From contig CM060733.1 in the NCBI GenBank assembly GCA_030704615.1, forward strand, positions 46,068,001 through 46,128,000: a stretch of 60,000 nucleotides of DNA, read 5' to 3'. Position 1 is the first letter of the stretch; each line of letters starts with the position of its first letter. Shown in pieces: positions 11,335-22,800 of this stretch. The notes under the pieces were generated by a model that did not search any database, had not been told where the DNA came from, and was given only the letters and a program-made list of their open reading frames with translations. The DNA comes from Takakia lepidozioides. Lineage: Eukaryota; Streptophyta; Takakiopsida; Takakiales; Takakiaceae. Position numbers and translations under genes: made by a program.

Positions 11335-13186
11335 GAAGTGGCTGACACCATAAGGGAAATGCAGAAGAATATTGATATCCCTATGGCAGATACTTCTGAC
11401 TCTGATAGAGAAGATGGAGAGGGTGAAGATGAAGTGAAGAAAGAAGCCGCACAAGTGCAGAGTAATGAAGGGACTTTGGCTGAAGTAATATGCCAGACTA
11501 AAGCTGAGATTACCATTGGACAATTATTGGCTATGGCACCTCATTGTAGGCACAGGCTGTATCAAGCAATTAATCAGATTGCTCATGTGACAGAGAACAC
11601 AGACCTGAACAGCAAGGTGACAAGCTATAATGTGAAGCCAGAAGGGCAAGAAACAGTCATGGACTTTGATGATTCTATGCCAGTAATCCAACTGAGAATT
11701 GGAAGCACAAACCTGACTGATGTACTGATAGATGGAGGCTCGGGAGTGAATATCATGACAAACCAATTAAGGCAGAAGCTTGGTATGGGTAGTATGAAAC
11801 CAGCTCCGTTTACAGTAACAATGGCAGATCAAATGAGTGTACAACCATTAGGCTTGATAAGATGAGTTAAGATACAGATCCAGAAGATGATTTTTAATAT
11901 CATAGTGACTGTGTTGAAAATGGATGATGTTATGGAAGCTTACTCCTTATTGATGGGTCGACCATGGCTGAAACAGGGCAGGGTATTCCATGACTGGAAT
12001 TCCCAGTTACTGACTGTGCATGATGGGAAGCACAAGATACAGGTCACCACTAAGAAATCTAGTAGGCTACCTGCTACCAGAAGACCTCGGGGAGTCAGAG
12101 AGTATGACTGGAGAGGAGGACTCGATGAGGAGTAGGAAGCTACCCTATTTGCTGCGCACCCAGAGTGGGAGCAGGTTGCAGAAATACAACTGGGGGGCCT
12201 GAGTTGTTTTAAAGGTATCTGTTGTGGTGCAGTAACATCAACACCAATTGAAGGGGAAACAAGTAGTTACCCACCACATTTCTATGAGGAAAGAGAGGGA
12301 GAAATGGAAATCCTAGAAGAACTAGCCACTGTGAGTTTACAGGATGAAGTAGTGGCTGGATGGACAATCACAGCTGAAGAGCAGGTGAGAGACGTGAATG
12401 TGGGAATTGAAGAGGAACCAAGAATGGTGAAAGTATGGGCTGACTTGGAGCCAGAATTCTTTGAGGAGGCTAAGAGCCTGTTTATCAAATACAAAGATGT
12501 ATTTGCATGGAGTTATGAGGATCTGAAAGGGATACCACCTGAGATTTTCCAGCATAAGATTGAACTGGAACCAGGGTCAGTGCCAATCAAACAGGCAAGG
12601 TACAAGATGAATCCCAACTATGCACAGAAGGTTGGGGAAGAGATCAAGAAGTTGGCTGAGGCTAAGTTCATATACCCAATAGAGTATACAACTTGGTTGT
12701 CATCCATTGTGATAGTCCCCAAGAAGAATGGTAAACTGAGAGTTTGTGTGAACTATAAGAAATTGAATGCTTGTACAAAGAAAGATCCCTTTCCTTTGCC
12801 ATTCACAGAAGTGATACTGGACACTGCGGCAGGCCATGAGATGTACTCATTCATGGATGGCTTCAGTGGATATAACCAAGTACAAGTGGCGGAAGAAGAC
12901 AAGGGAAAGACAGCTTTTATCACAGATTGGGGTGCATATGCATACAAAGTCATGCCCTTTGGACTTTGTAATGCACCAGCAACTTTTCAGAGAGTGATAA
13001 GTGAATCCTTCCATGAGTATCTGGATGATTTCATGCAGGTGTTCTTAGATGACTTCAGTGTGTACAGCTCTAAGAATGAGCATCTGCAGAAGTTGGAATT
13101 ATGTTCGGCCAGATGCAGGTTGAGAGGTCTTGGTCTGAATCCAGAGAAGCGTACTTACTGTGTGAATTCAGGGTACTTCTGGGACA
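11335..13186 (+). pseudogene. Gypsy copy 1 pol, first half: protease and reverse transcriptase
   Basis: A linker rich in D and E precedes the aspartic protease, whose active site IDGGSGVN is at 11728-11751. A stop after LGLIR at about 11863 and another near 12133 interrupt the frame. RT follows from about 12300 (ORF of 304 codons): IVPKKNGKLRVCVNYKKLNA, YSFMDGFSGYNQ, FITDWGAYAYKVMPFGLCNA and the catalytic FLDD at 13042-13053, then NPEKRTYCVNS. The frame breaks at 13186, exactly at the left copy of the target-site duplication, and resumes at 28667 with GHIVCKRGLLVDPRKTEAIK. Confidence 0.88.
13180..13186. repeat. Target-site duplication TGGGACA, left copy
   Basis: In gypsy copy 2 the same site is uninterrupted: GGGTACTTCTGGGATACATT (minus strand near 45380). 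Here the target reads through TGGGACA and then turns into unrelated sequence. The same seven bases restart the gypsy sequence at 28667. Confidence 0.85.
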
Positions 13187-13360
13187 GAGAGAGAAGACTC
13201 CGGCCGAGGCCAACATAACTAAGAGCCACCTCGCCTTGCGGCTACTGCCCCCTTTCGGGCGTGGGCCCTATAACAAAAAGTGTCCAGGGGGACACCAGGT
13301 GACCGCTAAGAATAGAGGGGGCGAGGGTACGCCTGGGTACCCAGGGGTATCCCGGGGGAC

Positions 13361-15596
13361 CTAAGGTGCGTTTGAAGTGCCGGATTCCAGTTGGTGTTTG
13401 CTGGTGATAATAGCTGTGAGTGAACGGAGTGCTGTGAGATGGATTTCTTTGAAACATTTGTGGATGGGAAGAATGGGAATTTGGAAGTTATCATGTATGT
13501 CCGTGATACTAGCGTTATGAATGCCACCTCGAGTGCCGGCTGTGATGACAGTTAACGGGCCGGTTTTCCAGCCACGCCTTCGGAGTGCAAGGATAAGCGG
13601 GGCATATTTTTGCCGTTTTTCTAAGATTGAATCATTTGGATAACGATCATGGCAAAATGTGAATTCAATGAAATGGATGGTGAGTTGTGGGGATGGTGAG
13701 GTGGGGGGTAAAGTGTTGATAGGTAGACCTTGGACGAGGAGTATGTCCAGGCAAAGTCGAGCGGGGCATGAGCATGGTGTTTGGGTACATATGCATGGTA
13801 GTAGCCACGATGGTACTGTGTGGTCGGGTGGCCGTCCCTGGTAGGTGCTTGCATTCATGAGCGAGAACCAACGGGTTTCAGCAAGTTTTATAAGGAGCTT
13901 GTGGAGGTGCCAGACTGCCTGGTTATGACGAGTGATATGTAAGTCATGTATAACTGGGTGTGTACATTGGCTGAGGAGATGTGGCCAAGTGTCACGAGCT
14001 TGGTGGGTGGTTGCACATAACGGACAGTATGGGGATGGGAACAGATGTGGCGAGAATATGTGTTTGCGCTGGTGGCCCATGTATTGGGCATATCGGAATT
14101 TGAGTGTTTGTCGGATTTGTGCGTCGGTGGTGGCTTTGGTTAGCCAGAAATGATTGGAGAGTTTATGGTGTAGTACATTGGATTGAGTCCATTTTTGGAT
14201 GTGTACTTTGGTATGGCTGATGGAGGTTGCCGTTTGTTTATTTGCTTCTCTGGTCAGAGTGGTCAGGAGGTTTCGGACTGGTCTGGGAGCAGGTGGGTCT
14301 GGAACGGGGTGTATGAACCAGAAAGGATGGGTGTGGGCGATGTGAATAGGGTCGTTCGAGGGTTCAACTATGGGTTGGGAGGCGCCAAGTTGGGCGAGTA
14401 GGTCTGCTTCTTCATTACCATGGATGCCAGTATGCGAACGGGCTTTGAGTATATGGACTGGGTGGCCTAGGGAGATGGCCCTCTGGACAATAGCGGCAAT
14501 GAGGTTGCGATCGGGGTGATGATGATGGGCAGAGGGGTTGGAGATGTGGTTACGAATGAGGAATAGTGAGGTAAGGCTGTCGGTGAAGATGTGGTGGGGG
14601 GGAGAAGGTGTCAAGTAGAGAGAGGACGTCATAAATGGCCATGAGTTCAGCCCGGAGGATGGTGGCAGGGCCAGGGAGCTTGAGGGCAACGCCTTCACTG
14701 GTGCCGACATGATAAATTACATACCCTGCGTTAGGTTTGGTGAGGGATCCGTCAGTGTAATGTGAATTGGCCAGTGGGTATTTGGGGATAGTGTTTTGTT
14801 GATATATAGGGATTGGGGGTAGAGGTGTTGTTGGTGTGACCTGGGAAGGGCGTGGTGTCGCAATGTTCCAAGCTTTGTTGGTTTTGATCCGGGACAATGT
14901 GGTGGGTGTATGGGTGTGGGAGAGGATGGTTGGATAATGGATGGTGGCATTTATTTTATGAGTGATGGTGAGCAATTGTTTGAGCCGAGAAAAGAAAGAT
15001 GGCGGTATGGCTGTATGCCGGGGGTTTTGGATGTGTAGAATCAGAGTTAGGGTGGGTTCCTTCCGTTTGAGATATTTGGGAAGAGGAGGGGTGTGAATAT
15101 ACTTAAGCTGGTTTGGGTCAATTGTGGCGAGTAGATTGACCCCTTCTGGGAGTTGTAAAAGAGGGTGAGAGATATTAGGAGTGTTTTGTTGTGTGAGGAT
15201 GAAGATTGTGGATGCAGTAGGAGAGGAGTGCGCAGCAAGTTTTGCCCATTGAAGAGCTTCGTGAGAAGGAGAACCAGGTGGAGGGTGGGCAAGGCCCCGG
15301 CCTTCCCAGGTGCGCTGAGTGGTAGTACCAGTGGCTCCAAAGATACAGTCTCTGTGGTGCGGGCTAGAAAATGTGGGCAATGCCATAGGGCATGTCAGTG
15401 GGTTGGAGTAATATGAGTGAGTAAGCTGGAATGTGTTGATAAGTAAGGAGAGAATATCTTGGGGTATAGTATGGTGCGCACTTGTTGTTTCCAATTTAGT
15501 GAGGGACCGTGGTTTCTTGGGGGGAGCGTCTTTTAGGTAGCGATCAACCAGCCAATATAATTCGGTAGCAAAGTCTTGTTTCGGGGGTTGTAGTGA
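13361..15596 (-). pseudogene. LINE ORF2 C-terminus: RNase H and CCHC knuckle
   Basis: This continues the frame of the RT/chromodomain part after one amber codon at 15597-15599. A long linker leads to RNase H with YTDGS (14745-14759), LRAEL, then, after a frameshift in a seven-cytosine run near 14592, FTDSLTSL and HTGIHGNEEAD ending about 14402. These supply the acidic and histidine residues expected of type I RNase H. A CxxC-x11-H-x4-C knuckle (CPLC..H..SQC) lies at 13964-14026. The ORF ends at 13361. RNase H domains occur in some non-LTR clades such as I, and in some plant L1 elements. Confidence 0.8.
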
Positions 15597-18500
15597 CTAT
15601 GGGGATGAGGTAGTAGTAGAGTATTTCTCCCAGAGCCACGTTAGTCTTGTATTGGGGATGAGGCCAATGAAACGGCCATGTTGAGCGTAAATGTTGGAAA
15701 GGCGGGGGCCCATGTGGACTAGAGGTTGATCATGCTTGACATCTTTGTCAGGATTACATTCAGTTATGCAGATGTGCACGTTGGGGGCATAGAGTGGCTG
15801 GTGTATATATCTGTTATCTGTAGGTTGGGCGGGAGTGGTGTGTTGTTGGTGCATGTGTGTTAGATAGTTGGTGTTGGTTTGTTTATGGAAGGTGGTGAGG
15901 AGGGCAAGATTGTGTTCGGGGTCGCAATCGACATGTCGGCCGAAGAGGTCGTCTTCTATCTGCCATGTGTTGTCTGCGGAAGAGTACCCAGCCCATTGAC
16001 AGTGATAGTATGTATCAATGCAGGTGGCTCCAAAGGCATCAATGGACGTTTGGGTTTTAACTCCTAGTATAGCTTCAATGATATAAGCATTGTTATTGTC
16101 GTCGTATTGTGGTGAGGGTGGGGGGGATGGTGCGGTGGTTAGGGGGGTGTGGGATCCTTGCCTAGCACGTGAGGGATTGGATGGCGTATGCAAGTGGCGG
16201 ATAGGTTCAAGGTGTTGTGTGTTAGTTACTTGAGAGGGGAAATCAGATTCTATGTCTCTTTGGGTATTGGTGGCATATGCCGTTTGGAGTGTTTGGTAGA
16301 TGGAGGTAGTAGGGGTAGAACGGTACTGGGGGAGCAGGTCTTGAGCCGTATGCGGATAGTAGAGGCATGGGAGGTCACATTGTAGAGTGCAGGCGATCGA
16401 GGGATGGCAGAAGAGGGTACGAAGATGATGTAGGTAGCGATTGGTTTTGGTCGTGGCTCTGGAGAATTTAAGAGTGAATTCGCTAGGTTTTAAAAGTCTA
16501 TGGCCAGTGGCGGTAGTAAGTTGGGTGAGGGTGGTGATGTGTCGTTCTTTGAAATATGTGAGGAGGGGAACCTTTTGTTTGGGATAAGAAATGCCAAACT
16601 GTGGTAGAGAAGGGCTTGTAAACCATGCGCGTTCTAAGGGTGATGAGGCGTTAGGATAGTCAGGCAGATCAGTTTGTATGCTAATTTTCATTTGGCGCAG
16701 GATGAGTAGTGTGCGTGTAGTGGGGGAGTGTAGGCAGGTTTGTGGGTGCAGGGATGATAATGAGTATAGGCCATTGTATTTAGATGCAAGGTATTTGAGA
16801 AGTCCCTGATAAATGATACCTAGACGCCCAGGATCATTGAGTGCTTCTTTTAATTGGGTGCCTAATGTTCGAGCATATGAGATGATTAATGGGCTTGAAC
16901 CAATGCCGTAGTGGTCCGTAGGTAGTTGTGTGAGGGCATTGGGGGTGCTAGTTGGTAGACCACATACATGTTTTGTTAGCTGGATAATACTTTTATCAAG
17001 TTTTTTGATGTCTGATAAGGAAAAAGGTGCGGTGTGGAACGAATATTGAATTTGTGTTTGTAGTACTGATTGAATGATTGATTGGTCGAATGGCAATTGG
17101 GGATTTAAGCAGGGCAATACTTTTGGTAGTGAGTTTGGATGATGTAGATTCTTTTTGGATATGCCAAGTAAGGGAGGGAACGAGTTGTATGCCTAAGTAA
17201 GTGTATGGCTTGTCTGGTCCTAGGAAGGGGAAGGGTGTGTTTTGGTAGTGTACATAGAGTTTACAATGTGAGGCTATGGCAGTTTTGGTGAGCCGACTAT
17301 GATGTGTGGCGGCTGTGATGACGCACTTGTGTAAGCTGAGTTCCATGCCTGACCATAGGTTGAATCTGAGTAGTTTATTAACTTGTCGGTTGAGGTGTTG
17401 TGGTTTATGTGCCAGGATGGCTAGGTCGTCTGCATATGCTGCAGCTGAGATATCACTTGAGGAGGTTTTGTAGTGATATCCAAGCTTGCCTTGAGCTAGC
17501 CATCGAAGTAGGGGTTCTAGGAAGATAATGAATAGGTAGGAGCTTAAGGTATCACCCTGGGTAGTTCCACGAAGGATGGGGATAGGCGGGGTGGAGCCAT
17601 AGTATGTGCCAAAGTATTCAGTAGTGCTGTTTGTGTAGATGTTTCCTATTAGTTGGACGACATCGGTGGGGTACCCAAGATCAAGCATGATAGCAAGTAA
17701 TCTGGCATGGTCTAGGAAGCCGAAGGCATTTTTAAAATCGATGTATAGAAGATAGATGTCTTGCTTTGTAAGTTTAGCATCTTCAAGTGCGGAGAGAACA
17801 TATTGTATTTGTCGTGTTGTGCTACGTATAGCTCGGAATCCTTCTTGGGGGTCACTGAGAATTTGGTGTTGCTCGCCATATCTTGATAGCATTGTGGTGA
17901 GCGTACTGGTGAATAGCTTATATATGGTGTTGGCCAGTGTTACAGGTCTGTAATTACTGAGATCTGTAGGATCGCCTTTTTTGAAAAGTAGAATGGTCCG
18001 GCTGTGTTTCCAAGAGTATGGGATTCGTTTTAGTTTGTAACAGAGTTGAAAAAATTTAAAAAGGAGGTAGTGAAGTTGGGGGTTTAATGCTTGAAGTATA
18101 GCATTGGGTATAAAATCGGGGCTCGGGGCTTTAGATTTTGATAGTTTTTTGAGACATGATTCGTAAAGATCAATTGTGAATAGGTCTATGATGCGATCCG
18201 TTGGGGATCCTCTATTGTCAATCGAGAAGCCATCTATATCATGCCACGAATAGTGTTTAGCTTTACACATGCAATTGGCAGAGTGGAGACGGGGATGTAA
18301 GCAGTTTGGAACTGTGGGTGTGTATGTTAAGGATGCTTGTGACCATATTTCTTGGTTGATGTCCGCCGGATTGGTTAGCAAGTGGCCGTGTATGTGTTTG
18401 AGACAGTCAATAGGTGGGTTGAGGGCAGGGTTAAAGATGACTTTGTGAGCTTTTTTGGGGTGGTCGCGTAGCAATTGGTTAAAAGAGGAGACGAATTTTT

Positions 18501-18855
18501 TGTGATTGTCGACGGCTTTTTGTTTGGTAATATTGTAAGCGGCTTTTTTGGCATCTCTGCCAACTTTGGAGAGAACAGTTGTCCATTTTGGAATATCTTG
18601 GGGATTGGCAGGTGGTGGCATTAGTGCTTGACACGTTGTTAAGGTATTTAGACAAGTAATACGTGGATCCGATGTCCAGTTGTTCCCCTGGTGAATGGGG
18701 GTAGTGGTGGGTATAATAGCGAGGGCACACCTGATCGTGTGGTATGTGTTAAGATATGATGTCCATATACGTTTTTTGAGTACGGGTAAGGTAGCCACCA
18801 TTTTGTTTTGAGCGTGCAGTTTGTGGGATTTCAGGGGGGGCAGAGCAGGTGGCAA
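15597..18855 (-). pseudogene. LINE ORF2 middle: reverse transcriptase and chromodomain
   Basis: Non-LTR reverse transcriptase from about 18000 to 17150, with LLFKKGDPTDLSNYRPVTLA, YLLYIDFKNAFGF, RGTTQGDTLS and the catalytic YADD at 17425-17436. A one-base shift in an AAAA run near 17107 moves the frame into a 506-codon ORF. That ORF is mostly thumb/linker and holds a chromodomain at 15939-16088. An amber codon (15597-15599) separates this part from RNase H, with the same frame on both sides. Three single-base or single-codon defects are thus the only breaks over about 5.5 kb, which suggests a fairly young insertion. Confidence 0.85.
15939..16088 (-). other. Chromodomain inside the LINE protein
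   Basis: Reads AYIIEAILGVKTQ, a spacer, then YYHCQWAGYSSADNTWQIED and DLFG. This matches the chromodomain pattern: Y-(V/I)-E-x-I-L strand, then YxVxWxGY, three to five residues, NTWxxxxDL. The three aromatic positions usually forming the methyl-lysine cage (Y345, W376 of WAGY, W385 of NTW in the 506-codon ORF) are present. Chromodomains are common in Ty3/gypsy integrases and known to steer insertion to marked chromatin. Finding one between RT and RNase H of a LINE is unusual. Confidence 0.75.
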
Positions 18856-19866
18856 TCACACTTTTGGTCATTTCTTGCATTGAAGTCGTGAGTATGGTCT
18901 CGGCGTCGTTCCATGCTTTGTCAGGGGACTGGGCGAGGTTTGCTTCGGAGAGTATATCGGAGAGTCTTAGCATGAGGTGTAAGGATGTTGGCTGGAAGTG
19001 TTTTAGAAAGGCGATTATGTTATTGTGGGGAAGTGGGGATAAGATTCTAGATTGCGGCGGTGGAACATATATGGGTGGGATAGGTCGAAAGGGGATGATG
19101 GATGTTGGGATGGTGACTGAGACGGGATAATGGTATGAGTTGCATAAACTATTAATATGTACATGGCTGTTGAGGTATGAGGGGATGTCATTTTGTGTCT
19201 TGAAGTAGAAACCATCAAGAAGACTGAGGGATGAGTAGTTAAGTTCACCTTGTCTAGAGTAATGGTGATCGGCCGGTATGTAACGGAGGTGGTGTGAGTG
19301 AGTGAATTTTGTCCATTCATGGTCAACGGGGGATGGAGGTTTGTGAACACCATTGTATGTGTGGCCTACGAGGGCAATGTCCCTGTTGGAAATCGCCTGC
19401 TAGGATGTAGTGCTGGGATTGGTTGGAGGGTTGTGTGAGTGTGTTAGAGATGGTGAATAGGATATCAGATCAAGGGGAGATCTTCGGCATGTGAGGGCAT
19501 GTACAAGTGGATAAGGATAATGGGAGGGATAGTTGGGAGGTGTAGCTTGATGATTTGAAGGTGTGATCGGAGGGAGAGAGCAACAGGTATTTTGACCGTG
19601 GTGCTAGGGGAGTGATGTGTGCGAAGGATACCAAAAGCCACTCCGCCCCGAGTGGGATGATATGGCGCGGACCGTCTAAGTAGGCATTTTGTGGCTGTGA
19701 AGGAACTGTCATATAGCAAATAGTAGGCTGGAAGGAGATTGTTGATGTAGGAGCTGTTAGGGCCATGTGTGTTGAGTTTAGTTTCTTGTAATAGAATGAT
19801 ATGCGGAGATGTAGAGTCCGTTAGATGGATAAGGCTTTGAATGTTGGTAGCAAGTGACCCTACATT
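18749..19866 (-). pseudogene. LINE apurinic-type endonuclease (EEP) domain
   Basis: The segment starts right after the amber codon at 19867-19869. Its first residues NVGSLATNIQSLI follow LNILS, where EEP domains usually read SWNV, so the amber replaces a probable tryptophan. Further motifs are IILLQETKLN (catalytic glutamate), SRSAP-like GGVAFGIL, LAGDFQQG (aspartate) and, after a frameshift near 19385, SLLDGFYF and YHYPVSV in the positions of the S-x-(I/L)-D-Y and S-D-H-x-P-V boxes. A second shift near 18835, in a seven-base cytosine run, joins it to the RT frame. The enzyme would nick target DNA to prime reverse transcription. Confidence 0.72.
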
Positions 19867-22800
19867 CTAGGAGAGTATGTTGAGTGCGTGTGCTTGCTGG
19901 GAGGAGGGGGTGTGTGGGGGACTGTTGGGTCTAGGGGGTGTTGGAGGTGGGTCATTGCTGTGGCTGGGCAAGCAAGGTGTGATGATTGGTGGCGGTATCA
20001 TGGGAAGGGGTTGATATCCAGGGATGCATGTCTTGGCGTGGAGGGTCGCAGTGAGAATATTTTTGGAAATGAATGGGAATTTGTTGGTGAGAGTCTCTAG
20101 CTCGAATATGGTAGCAGCTGGGTGCGCTAGGTGTTCGCCAAGAATCTTGTGAACTACTCCGGGCTTGGCTTGTAGTAGGTCAAGGGATTCGTGGAGATTG
20201 TGTAGGTAGTGTGGGGGTGCTAGGTATCTGTGAGGTAGTGTGGGTAGCTCATGCAGTTGTTGTAGTAGCAAACATATGTGTATATCTGGTTGGGTTCTAA
20301 AGTAATCATTGCATATTGAGGGGATTGGAGAGATGACAACGATTAGTGAGAGTAGTAGGTGTTGTGGGGGGTATGTGCTAAGTTTATGGGTGGCAGTGAC
20401 TAGGGATGGGTGTTCGCAGGTAGGGATCCCAAAGGTGGCAATTGGATGCGTGGGTTTATGGTTATTGGTAGGAGGGTTAGGGAGAAAGGGAGAGAAGTGA
20501 TCACTAAGGTGATGATATGCAGGCACGAGTGTGACAGTGTCTGTTTGGAAATATAATTTATATCTGTCTTTATGATCCTTTGGAAGCTTGTTGATGATTC
20601 TAGTGATGGTATAGGGGCCTGGGTTTGGATGAATGTCGCCGCAGCGAAGTAGTGTAAGCGTTTCAAAGGCAAGTAGATAGGACTTAAAGTGGGATGGTGG
20701 ATGGTGAGAGGAGTGTTTGGATGCAAGGGGTCTCTGGTGATATCGTCCATGTGGGCAGTGGGTTATAAGGTGGATTTTGAGGGGGTGAAGGGTGGGGGTG
20801 TGTGGGGGGTAGTTGTGGAGAAAGTGTATGAGGGGGGTAGAGTTGGTATTAGCATAGTGGGTACTAGTGGAGCTAGTTGCATGTGTGTGTGTGGGGGAAG
20901 GTATTGCGTGTGGATTAGTGTGTGGGTTCGTCTCGGGATCATGAAGGAGGTTCGTTGTACATGAGCTCTCATGATGGGGGTAAAAATTGAATATGGGTGT
21001 ATGGTGGGTAGAGAGTATATAATTAACTAGAGTGGGGGAAAGAGGATAAGTGGACGACATCCATGGATGAATAAGTTTGGGCAGTGGCACGGATGAAAAG
21101 TCCTGTAATTGGGTGAGGTGGCGGTTATGGGTAAAGGGGATGTGAAACCGGGTGGTATGTTTGGGGAGACACGGATGAAAGTAGTAATGAAGATTTTTGT
21201 AAGAGCCAATTGTTTCACGCACAGAGAGTCTATGGTACGGTGGGATTTGTGATAGGATGTAATTGATAGAAGATGGATGATATGCCTCCGAAAGGAGATG
21301 AGTACCATAGTGACGGTAATGGATTTTGTAAATGTCATTGTATGAGAACAGAGAGTGAAGATCACGGTGTAGAATTGTTTTGAATGAGAACAAAGAGTGA
21401 AGATCATGGTGTAGAATTGTTTTGAGTGAGAACAGAGGGTAAAGATCATGGTGTAGAATTGTTTGGAAATAGTATGGATAGCAATAGAGTGAGGTAGCAT
21501 TTTCCCGAGGTAACATTTTCCGAAGGTAGCATTTTCCCAAGGTAGCATTTTCCTGAGGTAGCCAGTAGCTCCGAATATCAAAAAGAGAGTGGTAGTGTAT
21601 TGAGTGGCAATCATTTGAGAAATAACATTTATGAGAATTGAGTAGGAGCATGGAGTAAAAATCATTGTGTACAATTGTGTGGGGAGAGTAACAAGTGTGT
21701 AAAATTGTTTGGAATCGAGAGAGCCAGTGTACCCAAGTAGCTTGGGGAGAGGAGACCAAGAGTGCTGAGTGGTCCACGCTTGGAAAATAGCCTGCTTGAG
21801 AGTTGTACTTTCCTCGAGTTAAATTCTCATGAATGCTCATTCTATGCAATTGTGCCTGCAGGAGGTTGGAACGCCACATGTGATTAGTGAGTAGTCCATA
21901 GCACAACAACTGCAAATCATGGAGGGAACTCATTGGATATGGATTCAGAGGACAGTTGACCAGAAAGAAAGAAGGGAGCGACCACAAAGATGATTTGAGG
22001 TGAGAGGGTTCCCTGTAAGTCAGAGGACGCTGGGGTAGCGGGAAATTCATTTGCTGTTTATGGGAGGACGCCAAGGTGATGGGGTAGGTAGGAGCGGCGC
22101 TGGGCAAAGCCTCCATACCACGTCCCTGCCATGCAAAACCTACAAGCATCGCATTCCACGACCCCCCATCTTGTTCAGCCAGGGTGTCAAACACGCCCTT
22201 TGCATCCTCGATGCACTCACATTTTGCAGACATGTCCACCAGGGCATTGTTCAAAATGACAGTTGGTACAATTCCAGCTTTGAAGATGTCGCCATGGACC
22301 TCTTTGCCCTTTTCCAGATCTGCCAATGCAATGTGCACAGTGACATTTGGTACAACTACAGCAATGCCTGCAGGCAGCGCATTCCACACCACCAAGTCTC
22401 GTTCAACCATAGTGTCAAACACTTCCTTTGCATCCTTGATGCGCCCATATTTTGCATACATGTCCACCAGGGTATTGTTCAAAGTGACAGCTGGTACAAT
22501 TCCAGCTCTGAAGATGTCGCCATGGACCTCGTTGCCCTTATCCAGATCTGCCGGGGCAGTGTGCAGAATGGCATTTGGTACAGATACATCAAAACATTTT
22601 GCATACATGTCCACCAGGATATTGTTCAGGATGATAGTTGGTACGGATCCAGCTCTGGAGATGTCGCCTTGGGCCTCTTTGCCCTTTTCCAGATGTGCCA
22701 GGGCAGTGTGCAGAATGACATTAGGTACAGCTACAACAGAACCTGCAAGCATCGCGTTCCATGACATCATATCTCGTTCAGCCATAGTGTCAAACACTCC

